Of a DNA stretch of 45,935 bases, positions 11,543-21,350 are shown in pieces (the stretch's first letter is position 1; each line of letters begins with the position of its first letter). The stretch comes from Acanthaster planci (Eukaryota; Echinodermata; Asteroidea; Valvatida; Acanthasteridae). The notes under the pieces were generated by a model. That model was given only the letters and a program-made list of their open reading frames with translations, had not been told where the DNA came from and did no database searches. Location of the stretch: NCBI RefSeq assembly GCF_001949145.1, contig NW_019091418.1, positions 3,469,735-3,515,669 on the forward strand. Direction: 5' to 3'. A program made the position numbers and the translations under genes.

Positions 11543-12733
11543 CGGTGGCCCACAACTGTCATGGCAAAAGCAAAAGGGCCATGGCACACGCGTACACGGA
11601 CCGTCGTTTCCATACACTCGGAGCTGATGATTCTAGCTGTGCGGCATGCTCGTGCAAATGTGTGATGCTGCGAACCATGGGATACTATTAAGTGTAATGG
11701 TCAGCACACCGGTGAAGTTTATTATTATTGCATGAACACCATGCATAATAGTAAATCATGCTTTGCAGCAACTACGGACACGGCAGAAATGCGGGCACTT
11801 TGAATTTCTGCTCCAACTGTGGACAAGGTTAGCTATTCGCCGTCTTCGTTTGTTGTGCTTGATATCTAGGCTACATATGATTTGTTTTATTCAAACTAGA
11901 ACTCTTTCAGTATCATTGGAGCTGGGAGAGGGTGCAAACCACGCACGGAGAGCCGAGTTCAATACATGTACACAGACTGTTTCAAGGTAATAAACATCAA
12001 CTAACAATTAAGGGATATTGTACAACACCACCCAACCAACCGCTGGGTGATGTGATATTTTTCATGCATGTGCACATATACACGTGTGCGTCAGTGCACC
12101 CCCCAACAAACAGAAATGCGTACGTAAAGGGATCAATGTGTGATTTTTCATGAAGGCAAATGTGTGATATTTCATGTAAATGTACGTTACTGCTAAATAG
12201 TACAAAAGAATTGAGCTCAAGTCAGAAGGAAATTGTGTGGTGTCGTTTTTTGCCTCTTTCTTATCATAGTTATTAATTATTACAAATTATTAAAAACATT
12301 TTAAAAAATGACTACAGATGGCTTACATTCAACAACCATTCAGGAAGATACAGAAAATGATAAAAGGTGTAATGAAGTCATTTACCCCTACCATGAATGG
12401 ATTAGTGCACAGTAATGAGAGATACATTTTTATGAGTCCGTGCTTTGCAATGTATGGTCTTGCCCGCGAGGGTTTTAAATGTTAGGTCGAGTGAGCATGT
12501 ACAGTACTGTGCACACGCGCATAAATTAACTACATCATGTACCGGTAACGCAGCACACTCGCGCTTCATTACATACAGTACTAGGCCTATACAAGTATGT
12601 ACATGTACAGTACTAGACTGATTCCTAGTCATTTGTTCGGTATGGTATGCCGTGGCGCTTGCCTTTCAGTTGCCGTGACGCTTTGCTTTTGCCGTGGCGC
12701 TTTTGCTTTTGCCGTGACAGTTGTGGGCCACCG
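11543..12733. mobile_element. 1.2-kb TIR element next to the LIN52 start, TA flanks
   Basis: The left end CGGTGGCCCACAACTGTCA, then GGCAAAAGCAAAAG, is repeated inverted at the right end (TGACAGTTGTGGGCCACCG at 12715-12733) with one mismatch over 34 bp. Both ends touch TA, fitting a Tc1/mariner-style target. The right side carries three tandem GCCGTGRCGCTTTTGCTTTT units (12649-12715). The interior has no recognised transposase. Confidence 0.7.
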
Positions 12734-12735
12734 TA

Positions 12736-12883
12736 GGTAGTACTGGCGGTAGTAGTAGTTGCATAACGTGGCTGTTAGCTGCACCGAAGTTTGACCGCCG
12801 CGTTAAGGTTGGACATATATCTCGGTACGCGGTTTGGACATTGTAATCTTGGAGCCAGACTACTCACCTGATTATAGACAAAA
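12736..12883 (+). promoter_or_regulatory. Probable LIN52 promoter / 5'UTR
   Basis: The 148 bp between the TIR element and the start codon are more GC-rich than the surroundings (ACCGCCGCGTTAAGG near 12794, GTACGCGG near 12824) and hold no TATA box. A TATA-less, CpG-containing promoter is usual for cell-cycle housekeeping genes. The transcription start itself cannot be placed. Confidence 0.4.
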
Positions 12884-12917
12884 ATGGCAGCTGCGCCGAG
12901 CGTGCCGAGTAATGCGG
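12884..12917 (+). CDS. LIN52: LIN52 exon 1 (start codon)
   Basis: 34 nt encoding MAAAPSVPSNA plus the first base of a split Asp codon. The donor is G|GTAAAT. The context AAAAATGGCAGC matches a good animal translation start and also loosely the YY1 core AAnATGGC. Short, divergent N-termini are normal for LIN52. Confidence 0.85.
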
Positions 12918-15900
12918 GTAAATTTGATTTCGCTAATTTTTTAATCACATCTAGGTGCAGTTGTCATTTTTCCTCCTGCAATTACGCACAACCACTTAAA
13001 TTTAGGGGATTGTGAATTTTGGGACCCTGTTCCTATAACAGAAGGGAGACATTCATTTTAACTTTTGTGTTTTAGATTTTACTGTGACGTGTTGAGTATG
13101 ACATCCGGGTCGTACTAATCAGCGTCAACACACCATCAACACGCGTCAACACATTGATAGTAACGTCAACACATCGCCAACACTTACAAAATGCATTGAA
13201 AACAGACGTACCGAACTGTAATGTATACACTTAGAAATGATTTCTATTTAATCGAGTTTACATTTTACTACATTTCAAGGGAGTTTTTTCACGCGAAAAA
13301 AATTGTCTTTGAGCAGAGCTGCTGTTCGCCGCCATCTTGCCTTCTCACAGCGTTTGGACCGTACCATGGTTTACTGTATAGAGGTGACCCCCTGTAGCGT
13401 AATGGTGTGATCCATCTGATCGAGCCAACATGGCCACCGTGTGTTGTATTTTAGGCATTATATTGCCATTGAATTGCATTTCTGTTAACTTAGAACGTGA
13501 TTTGGGTGTGTTGGTGTGTTGACGTTACTATCATGTGTTGACGCATGTTGACGTTGTGTTGACGTTTATTAGTACGACCGTGACATCCTGCTCATCAACA
13601 TGTTGAGCATGTAAATGAAAGGGCGCGGGCTGCGTAGCACTGTGATCAGAATATTGACAAAAATACAATATGTAATCAGTGCTCTTAATTATGTAATTGC
13701 CAAGCTTTCGGTAACTGGGTACCTTCGTCAGGGCAAGCAAATTCAGTTCAGTTCAGAATCTGAGAACTGATGCTTGCCCTGATTTATTGAAGGTAGGCCT
13801 ACCCGGCCAAAGCTCTCTGCAATTACATAACTCAGAGCACTGATTATGTATTATATTTTTGTCAATATGTTGAGCATGTAGATATGGTTATGGTTAGTGT
13901 ATGGTCCGATGTTGGATCGCACAGTTCTTGGGGTATTACCTGACTGGTTGAAATGGCAGTTGCCTGCAGCATGTGGGGGGGGGGTTTCACACCTTGGTCG
14001 CACAAATCAATCCTCATTATTTATGCCAAGATGGCAAGAATAACACACAACAGCCTTGTAACCCTCCAGCATGCTGCTGCTAACAAATAGTTTGTCAGGA
14101 ATACAAGTTTACATGTAGGCCTAAGTCAGTTGCTCTTATATTCAGGCCTGTTGCTACTTGTGGGGAATTTATTCTTCAAATTGATACTTCAAATTAAAGT
14201 GAAAAAAATTAAAAGAGAGAGGGGGGGGACGGGAGAAACGGGAGAAAATCAAGATGTGACAAAAGGAATTTTCTTATACTGCGTCTCCAAACCCTAAGTA
14301 ATAAACACTCAAATTTGTTCCCAGTTCAAGAGGCATAACTGAGATCTGTGAAGTTATAACATTCACAGTATGTGTGCAAATTATGGTTACATAAATTTTA
14401 CTGCAACTGATCTGACTCATTCCTGCCACTACCTTGGCATCTAATGTTATTTAAAATACTGTTCCATCTGGGATATTGGTCAGACTTTCAACCTGTAAAA
14501 ATGAAGCCATGAAAAGGTTAGTTTATTTAAGAACAAATTTGTTCAAAGTAAAGTACCCCTCTGTGGGGTGGGGGTAAGTACTAAGTAGGCTCCTGTGCTA
14601 CAGCCTGAGGTGTGCATTATGGGTAGGCCTAGGCCCACAAAGCAAATACATGTAGCTCCTTCATGGGAGTATTAAATTTACCTGCCATTTGGCCACTTAA
14701 AAAAATAGTTTAGCATCAGTTGTATTTGCAAAAAATGAGGAGGGAGGAGTTTTTTTTTTAAATACTCTGGTATGCATGCTGATCTGGACTGCTGCAACCA
14801 CGGAACGAAAGCGCAACGTTCACTTCAGACTCGTGCACATGACATTGTGTGTATGTACTGAGGTCGCATATTGTGCATGCATGAGGTTGGGCATTTTAGA
14901 AACTACGAGGGATGGCTAAGGACATCGGATTAGACAACTTTTAAAGGAAAAAAAAGTGGCAAGATTTTTTGAGGCGGGGCTGATACCAAACTAACTATTT
15001 TTTTCATGTGGCTTTACTAAGTGATTGTGCGGCACAGCTGTTGAGTCAGAAACAGTTCAAATCCACAGTTCATTTCAAGTTTTTGTTGGTTTTCGTCCAA
15101 ATAATTTACATGATTTTGTCTTAAGAGCAAATACCTGCGTACATGTACATCTGGGAAGGAACACAAGTTTACAAGGGAAAAAAATCACATTTAAGAGTGT
15201 ACATGGCCCTTTTCTGTCAATGTCCATGTACATGTGGGCTTTGTCATGTTTGTGCATGAGGTCTAAGGTGACGTTCAGATGTGGAACTCTCTCCTGTATG
15301 AGGTATCACGTACCGAAATGCTTGCTGTATTGATAGAATATCATTTGTGACAAGTCTTCGATTCCCTGTGATCAGATCACATGTTCAAGAAAGTACAAGT
15401 ACACTACTAATCTACTTTACTAATCACTAGTATCAGTCATATTGTTGGTTGTGTTACAGATATTGAACAAACGCTTCTGAGCTTTGAGAGGTTGGATAGA
15501 GCTTCACCAGAACTATGGCCAGAGCAGAGTAAGTTATGGATAGTGGTTATTTACTTGAAATCAATGAAAATGTCAAGTTTAGGCTATAGATAAAAACAAT
15601 AGTAATTGGTGTTTGTCCCTTTTTTTAGGTTCAGTTCAACATACATCTTTGCTGGATTGGAAAATGAAAAAGAAATAGCAGTTTCCTCAGTGAAATGAGT
15701 TTTATTGATATTCTTTACGAAAGGGTTTACTCAGGCAAGTCATTCATCACAAAAGGAGAAGGGGTTGTACCGCCAGGCGAAAATAGGAAGGTTTTCTCAG
15801 AGAGGGTCATGGTGCTGTAGCTCTGTGAAGTGGGATCAGTATCTGGAAATAGCTGCCGCTATTGAGTATTAACCCAGCATGCAGCAGAGGTCCAGGCAGC

Positions 15901-18900
15901 ATCCGGATTACACACTGTGGCTGTGACCGCATAGTTCAAGGGTATTGTAGTTGCTATTGCTAGGTTTATGCACGTGGCTGCCGCCGCCGCTAGTAATTTG
16001 GATGCGGCTTACCCAAAACTCTAATGGTTTGGTGGATCTCAACCTCGTTCCGATGGATTCGATCTTGCTGCACCATGAAGTCGAGGTTGGGTGAATCTGC
16101 ACTCGTACTCATACATGTAGATGTTCAGGAGTAATCGGCGATTTCAGAAGTATCGTTTCCAAAGCGCGTAACAGATGGTTGCTATAAAATATGCGTAAGG
16201 GATCATCCAAAAGGCTGTTTTTTCCGTTTTCTTTTTCAATGGATAAAGCATAAAAACAAATTGGGGGCGGGTGTATTTCCTCGGGGCGGGCTTGGACCAT
16301 TTTTTGTATTTGGCCTTATGTATTTGTTTGTTTCAGGAAACATCATAAACAGTGTATGTACATGTACTTGATCCAGAAACTTGGGTGTATAATACAGGGA
16401 CATCTCCCCCCAATATGGCCACAAGATTAATTTCAGACTTTGGTCATTTATTTTCCAAGATCCAGGATGGGGATTTTGGGTCAAAAACAGAAAATTGGCA
16501 GTGCACGAGGCATGTTACATGTACATGGAAAAGTTTGCCATGTAGCTGGAATGGGGATTTTCCATGTCTTGGCTGGGGAGTGAATTGATGCAGTTACATC
16601 ACATTTTTGAAGAACTCAAATACCTTCCTTTTTGTACTGTTTGTGTGGTCTATTTGTGGACAGGCACTTGCCACCATTTTCACTGGGTTTTATACATGTA
16701 GTTTATTTTAATAATAGGATGTTTTTGATGTTGTCTTGTAATGTCTTTTTGATTTTGTTTAGTTTTGCAAAATTGTGCTGATGCAGTCGGAGAGCCGACT
16801 GCATCAGCAGTCAGCAGAAAAAGCCTTAATTTGGCTTTTTAGGCGATCCTGCAGACCTGCATATGGCACAGTGTTGTCAATTTAGGTTTGTGTTTTGTTT
16901 TATTCAACAGGTTTTGTTCAAGTTTCTAGGTTTTGCTGTATATATATGATTTTCCGTGTGTAATCTCCATTTGTTGGTTTTATCTTACAATTTGTACTTT
17001 TTGTAAATGTAATGTCATTTGTCCATGTTTCTTGCCCGAAAAATCATCTAAATAAATATACCCATAGAACTGACTTAGCACTGAAAAAATTATGGTGTGT
17101 TTTTTTTGCAAATAGTAGTATGGGGCTTTGCTTTGTTCAATTTTAATTAAATAAAAATGATAATTTTACACTCATTAGTATAATACCAGGGAATTTTTCC
17201 CCCAAGGGCCAAAATACTTTATTCACTCTTCATGAACACGTATGTACCAGTAACAATGATAGAACACAATGCGGCATTTCAAAGTAGTGCACCTCCAAGA
17301 GTTTGCCATGCATTGGCCAGTCACAGTGCCTGAAATCTGTTTACCCGATGCAAGTTTGGAAAGGGTCAATAGATTTCATGCACTGTGATTGGCCAAGCGG
17401 TTGCAAACTCTTGGAGTTGCATTATTGTGAATCACCCATATTAGTCTGTAAGCTTTGTCCAGTTAGTGTTTACATTTTTTTTCTGCAAGTAGTTTTTTCT
17501 TTTCTTGTCCCTTATATGTTGATGTTACTCAAAGCCCTTTCTGTGTGTCTTTGCAGTTCCTGGTGTATCAGATTTTGCTCCTATGAAAAGCGTAAGTGCA
17601 GTCATTCATTTATTTCTTATTCTACTGTTTGGCATTGTACATGTATCTTGCAAGATAACATGTTTTGCAAAGTGTTTTGCATTCAGCATGTTTGCTTTTG
17701 ATAAGCCGCATACTGATGTGCCAGCAAACTTCCTGATGTAATAAATGTATGTAATTTTTTATATACCCCATTGCCATTAACCACTTGCCGCGGGGGACTC
17801 CAGGTTTGGGCACCGTGTGTTTATACGCGTGGCCGGAGTCTTCAAAATCAGACAAAGGGAACTGGGCCTTGTAACAATAGACTGTACTCAGAAAAAAGAC
17901 CAGGCTGCTGGGCATTACCAACATTTTTTCACTCTCAATAGTGGAGATAAGCCTGCCTTGTTTTGAAGCAGTATACCACGGTTTGTTGCATTTAGTGCGA
18001 GCGGATTACCACCGGGCATAAAAGCGCTCCACTACAACAGCGATGAGCCACACAGCACCGCTGCACGCTAATCTGGCCCCTAATGAAAAGAGGTCAGCAG
18101 TGCACTGTGCCAGGTTCGTTTACAAAAGAACTTTACGTAACACCACACAATATGGGCTCTTTTTACAAGACTACAGGCCTGGCTGAAATACTCTGGTGTC
18201 AGATTTTGTTTGTCAGACTAGAGTGGCCACCAGACAGTAATTCGTGTGGGTGTAAACGTTCATTAATTGAAATGATGAATTTTTGAAGAATTTGGAAAAC
18301 TGAAAATCTTGAAAAAGTCCAAATTATGTGCACTGCATTTTTCAAACCACCCAGCAGCAAGTGGTTAAAGACATATATTGGTGAGGACCCCTTTTTTTAA
18401 AATAAATATTTACTCATTTAGTCCGGTCACCAGTTTGATTAATGCAATATGTCATTTGTGTAGCCACTGGGCAATGCACAAGAAGCAGAATCACAACCTT
18501 GGGAAGCAGACTTGGAGCAGAATGACATCAATATGCTGAATGGTAAGACATTTCCTTTCATTCTGTGTATGGGTCCCCCTCTGTAGTTGAAACTAAGGTC
18601 TGTCAATATATCGATAATATCGGATATATTGATTTCACTTTGATATCAATATAAATGATATCACTTAAACATTGAAATCGATGCATTGAAAGCATTGATA
18701 TAATAAAAAAATGGAGCTATAATAGTAAATTAGTACGTCTAGTTGTTGTTATAGACAATATCTTGTCTTGAAATAAAAGTGTCTGTTTTTCGTGGCCAAG
18801 AATAGCAGGCACCGAATTTACCTTTGATTTGGTTTTTTTCCTCATCACAAAAGCTTATAAAATGTGGTAAAAGTAAACAGATGTGTGGTGTACAATGATG

Positions 18901-20842
18901 CATCATTATGTACATGTGTATACTCGAGTGTATGAAGCACGTTGTACATTCAGCAGGGCACCGTTCCACACAAGGGAAAATGCATACACATATAAACTGT
19001 AAAATGCCCTTGTGACTGGGTACAAAACCTTATTGCTTATTGCATGCGTGGCACAGCAGAGCTTTGACAGCCGGAAGCCATGAAGTTCAAAGACTGTTGT
19101 GGCTGTGACTTCAGCGTTAGTGAATTTTGCCTGGTACTTGTGTGTGTATGACACCAGGCAAGATCATCGAGTGGTTAAGAAATAGCCGTTGCCCGACCTT
19201 GTATGAATGATGCATCAGAGTCCTGTGGACATTGGGGTAATGTATATTCATGTCGTATAGTGGCGTTGCAATTTCCTCAATGGTGATTAGTTGAAGGAGG
19301 AACTTACTGTCTTGGGAAGCAGTGAGCAACTAAACGAGGGTTTGGGCAAGTAAAATCACGTTGTCAATGCATGAAGCCGGCCGCTCAGATCACAGACTGG
19401 CCAGAGTATGCATGCCTTCACATTTGAATATACCGTTCTGACCACATGGTGGTGGTGTTGTCAGGTGCTCTTTTGTTTGGGGAAGATTTAAAAAAGCTCG
19501 CGAATTCCAGCAGACTAATCGCATGCTGCACGGTTAGGACCATTTGGTAGGAGCCAAAGCCGCCTAACCACAAAAGGTGTTCGGCATTATGCCATTGGTT
19601 TTGAGCTTGAAAACATATATTCTTTGAAAAATTCGATATATCGGTATTATTGATATCCAGCCGCCGATATATCAATATCGGCGATTATCTGTAATTGACA
19701 AAGCTTAGTGGAAACAGTGTTGGGTTTGTCCATGTGCTTGAGGTACATTTACAAGTTTAGTTAGCGGAGGGTCTAAAGAAATAATACATGCAGCTGTCAG
19801 GCTAAATCCTTGCTGAGCTAGTTTTGACAGAAAGCCTTAGACTGGCTAGACAAAGTTAGGGGGCTCAGGGTCATCTGATACGGACATCTGACATCACTAC
19901 ATCTGTGTATTTCATTTCGATCCCAAGGATTGATTGACTGAAAGTCTCAGAATTGCACAAAATTAGCCCACCACATCTTGTAACTGATTATGGCCTTTTA
20001 CACATGTCGAGAGAATCTGCAAGTGAGATACAAGTGAGTTTACATATCAGTTTGTCTGTTTTTTTTGGTTGTGTACAGAGCTAGGTAGCCTGACAACAGC
20101 CAACCTGATGGAGAAGGTCAAAGGATTACAGAACTTAGCATACCAGCTTGGTTTGGAAGAATGTATGTTAAATTACATGTAGTGTCCCTCAAAGTGATGC
20201 AGTTTGGTTGACTGTGCATTGACTGTTAATTTACGTATTTTACCTGAATTGCAACCTGCAAATTTTTAAATATAGTTCTGCTAACCAAAGCACTGCCATT
20301 TTATATTCTCAGGTTACTGGCACAGAAGTGTGCAGTGGCTCCATATAATTCTTTGAACAGTCGTTGTGGTTTTGTCAATTTGACAGTTTCATATTTTCTT
20401 CTAAATGCTATGCCGTATGTCAGTACCTTCCATTATTCAAACCTTTTTTGTCCAGAAAAAGAAGAAAAGTTTTAGGATGTTATGGTTATCATGAAGGCTG
20501 GCAGTAGTATTACATGTAAATTTGTGTGATTAACCCTAACAGTCCTCAGTCCTCCAACAAGTGAAGGACTGAGGACTGTTAGGATTAATTGTTGATTAGT
20601 TACTTACAAAATATGGAGGAGGTTCCTGCTAGGATTAAAACGTCAGGCCCTCCATACTTTGTGATTTGTATTTTAGGTCACTGTAGTCAGCAAGGCGTTT
20701 GCAGCAGTTTTGTATTACTTATTGTTTAATTAACATTACAAAATAATGTTGAAGTTTTTCATGTCTTCAAAAATCCACAGCTCGTGAGATGACTAGGGGG
20801 AAGTTTCTCAACATCCTTGTGAACGGAACAAAACGGAAGTGA
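12884..20842 (+). CDS. LIN52: LIN52, DREAM/MuvB complex subunit (gene model, 6 exons)
   Basis: Six exons (12884-12917, 15460-15528, 17557-17591, 18464-18542, 20079-20162, 20781-20842) join in frame through GT-AG introns into 363 nt, 120 residues plus TGA. LIN52 is a nuclear subunit of the MuvB core (LIN9, LIN37, LIN52, LIN54, RBBP4), which represses cell-cycle genes with p130/p107 and activates them with B-MYB. Seen here: an LxSxE pocket-protein motif (L17, S19, E21) and the block DRASPELWPEQ at 24-34, whose S27 matches the DYRK1A-phosphorylated S28 of human LIN52. The C-terminal core (73-113) contains SLTTANLMEKVKGLQNLAYQ and SREMTRGKF. The length equals the usual ~116 residues of the family. 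Residues 47-58 are the poorly conserved linker. The Met at 12884 is chosen because it opens a short Ala-rich leader that splices in phase to exon 2. Identification is very secure; only the untranslated ends are unknown. Confidence 0.96.
13107..13581. mobile_element. 475-bp inverted-repeat element in LIN52 intron 1
   Basis: The left arm GTCGTACTAATCAGCGTCAA (13109 onward) is mirrored by the right arm ending TTATTAGTACGAC (to 13578). The arms are about 75 bp each and built from repeats of CGTCAACAC. The 7-bp direct repeat GACATCC flanks it at 13100-13106 and 13582-13588, a likely target duplication. Confidence 0.75.
13328..13339. promoter_or_regulatory. YY1-like motif GCCGCCATCTTG
   Basis: An exact match to the classic YY1 consensus, lying inside the 475-bp intron-1 element, 444 bp after the LIN52 start codon. 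YY1 sites often act just downstream of start sites. Function here is only inferred. Confidence 0.4.
13651..13868. mobile_element. 218-bp foldback element in LIN52 intron 1
   Basis: The left arm 13651-13739 (ATATTGACAAAAATACAATA...CAGGGCAAGCA) is the inverse of 13771-13868 with scattered mismatches, around a ~31-bp centre. ATGTTGAGCATGTA occurs at 13600-13613 and again at 13867-13880, bracketing it. Confidence 0.7.
13882..15459. other. Rest of LIN52 intron 1
   Basis: Includes G10 at 13975-13984 and a purine tract (AGAGAGAGGGGGGGGACGGG) around 14211-14240. Several ACATGTAC runs occur near 15138 and 15225. An open frame at 15025-15333 is unsupported by domain or splice context. Confidence 0.45.
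15460..15528 (+). CDS. LIN52: LIN52 exon 2 (pocket-protein binding motif)
   Basis: 69 nt between GTGTTACAG and A|GTAAGT. It encodes residues 12-34, including TLLSFERLDRASPELWPEQ. In the known family biology the LxSxE motif plus the phosphoserine in RASP docks p130/p107; all these residues are intact here. Confidence 0.95.
16777..16840. repeat. Two adjacent perfect hairpins
   Basis: GCTGATGCAGTCGG-AGAG-CCGACTGCATCAGC (14-bp perfect stem, 4-nt loop) is followed 9 nt later by AAAAAGCC-TTAATTT-GGCTTTTT (8-bp stem). They sit in LIN52 intron 2. They could be the structured end of a retroelement; no host RNA family is recognised. Confidence 0.6.
17288..17422. mobile_element. Small foldback element in LIN52 intron 2
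   Basis: TGCACCTCCAAGAGTTTGC at the left is the inverse of GCAAACTCTTGGAGTTGCA at the right. A second matched block (CATTGGCCAGTCACAGTGC against GCACTGTGATTGGCCAAG) gives about 50-bp arms. A related half-site lies near 1080. Confidence 0.65.
17557..17591 (+). CDS. LIN52: LIN52 exon 3
   Basis: 35 nt between CTTTGCAG and C|GTAAGTG. It encodes IPGVSDFAPMKS (the first codon is shared with exon 2) and corresponds to the LPGVxEF segment of animal LIN52. It is too short for ORF finders; the splice phases on both sides fit exactly. Confidence 0.93.
17777..18368 (+). mobile_element. TTAA-flanked MITE, family A copy 2 (592 bp)
   Basis: Starts TTAACCACTTGCCGCGG and ends CAGCAGCAAGTGGTTAA. The interior matches 215-812 throughout. 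It occupies most of LIN52 intron 3, immediately upstream of exon 4. Confidence 0.82.
18464..18542 (+). CDS. LIN52: LIN52 exon 4
   Basis: 79 nt between TTTGTGTAG and G|GTAAGAC. It encodes the variable acidic linker (PLGNAQEAESQPWEADLEQ) and the start of the conserved core (NDINMLN). A TTAA-flanked MITE ends only about 95 bp upstream of its acceptor. Confidence 0.93.
18593..19708. mobile_element. Candidate 1.1-kb hAT-like element in LIN52 intron 4
   Basis: The left end CTAAGGTCTGTCAAT with GATAATATCGGATATATTGA is mirrored by TCAATATCGGCGATTATC...ATTGACAAAGCTTAG at the right. CGATATATCG-type subterminal repeats are present. Flanking hexamers TTGAAA (18587-18592) and TGGAAA (19709-19714) are a near-match target duplication. 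No transposase frame. Confidence 0.5.
20079..20162 (+). CDS. LIN52: LIN52 exon 5
   Basis: 84 nt between GTGTACAG and T|GTATGT. It encodes ELGSLTTANLMEKVKGLQNL and continues AYQLGLEE. This is the most conserved helical part of LIN52, which packs with LIN9 and contributes to B-MYB binding in the vertebrate complex. Confidence 0.96.
20163..20780. other. LIN52 intron 5
   Basis: Non-coding; carries hairpin element 20530-20588 and nothing else recognised. Confidence 0.5.
20530..20588. mobile_element. 59-bp TTAA hairpin element, copy 2
   Basis: TTAACCCTAACAGTCCTCAG... folds with ...GAGGACTGTTAGGATTAA around the loop CCAACAAGTGA; one stem mismatch in 24. It lies in LIN52 intron 5. Confidence 0.8.
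20781..20842 (+). CDS. LIN52: LIN52 exon 6 (C-terminus)
   Basis: 62 nt after TCCACAG. It encodes SREMTRGKFLNILVNGTKRK and ends with TGA at 20840-20842. A basic tail is typical of the family. No AATAAA occurs before the MITE at 21007. The nearest downstream AATAAA motifs are near 21576 and 21586, so the 3'UTR may include the MITE. Confidence 0.95.
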
Positions 20843-21006
20843 CCCTAAACTGGACCTCTAAACCTCACAAGTCTTCCTCAAGGGTGCAGTTCTTTATTTG
20901 TTCATGCATGTATAATTTTGTCATGTTTTATGTGTTCTATGAACAAGGTGCCAGCTGTCATTGTAGCCAGCACAAGTATATTCTCTCAAAAGGGTTTTTC
21001 ATCCTT

Positions 21007-21350
21007 TTAACCCTCCTATGGTTTTACAGCACAAATGTGCACAAATGCCCACAGTCACTGGTGAGCATGTAGTTTCTATATGGAACTCAAACATAAACAG
21101 GTTCAGTGTGCACACAGTAGATTGCCAGCACAAAATGACCCAGGGTCTTTTGTGCAGTCCTCTTCACTGCATTTGGTTTACTGCACAGTTATGCACATGA
21201 AACAGTGAAGCACAGTTATTGGGCAGTACAAAAGTGCAATCTGATATTCCTGTGAGGGACAGTTGGTGCAGTGCACAACATGACACAGCTGTGCTTCTTG
21301 GAGGTGTTTACCAAGTGACCCAAAGAGTGACTTCCACATAGGAGGGTTAT
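21007..21350 (+). mobile_element. TTAA-flanked MITE, family B copy 2 (344 bp)
   Basis: TTAACCCTCCTATGG at the left; CACATAGGAGGGTTAT at the right (the last TTAA has decayed to TTAT). High identity to 9893-10243. It begins about 165 bp after the LIN52 stop codon and may lie within its 3'UTR. Confidence 0.87.

Larger units (their letters stand above)
15529..17556. other. LIN52 intron 2
   Basis: 2.0 kb of non-coding sequence. It contains a pair of hairpins (16777-16840), a ~135-bp palindrome (17288-17422) and AATAAATATA near 17051. A GC-richer stretch 15720-16100 (CCGCCGCCGC near 15981) has no recognisable gene. Confidence 0.5.

Noticed and set aside
13125-13182. Regularly recurring GTCAACAC units resembling a CRISPR array
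   Set aside because: The units are short and irregular, lie in transposon arms mirrored at 13504-13560, and the DNA is animal.
15908-16300. GC-richer stretch with open frames in intron 2, considered as a nested gene or tRNA
   Set aside because: No cloverleaf with A/B box spacing and no protein domain could be made out.
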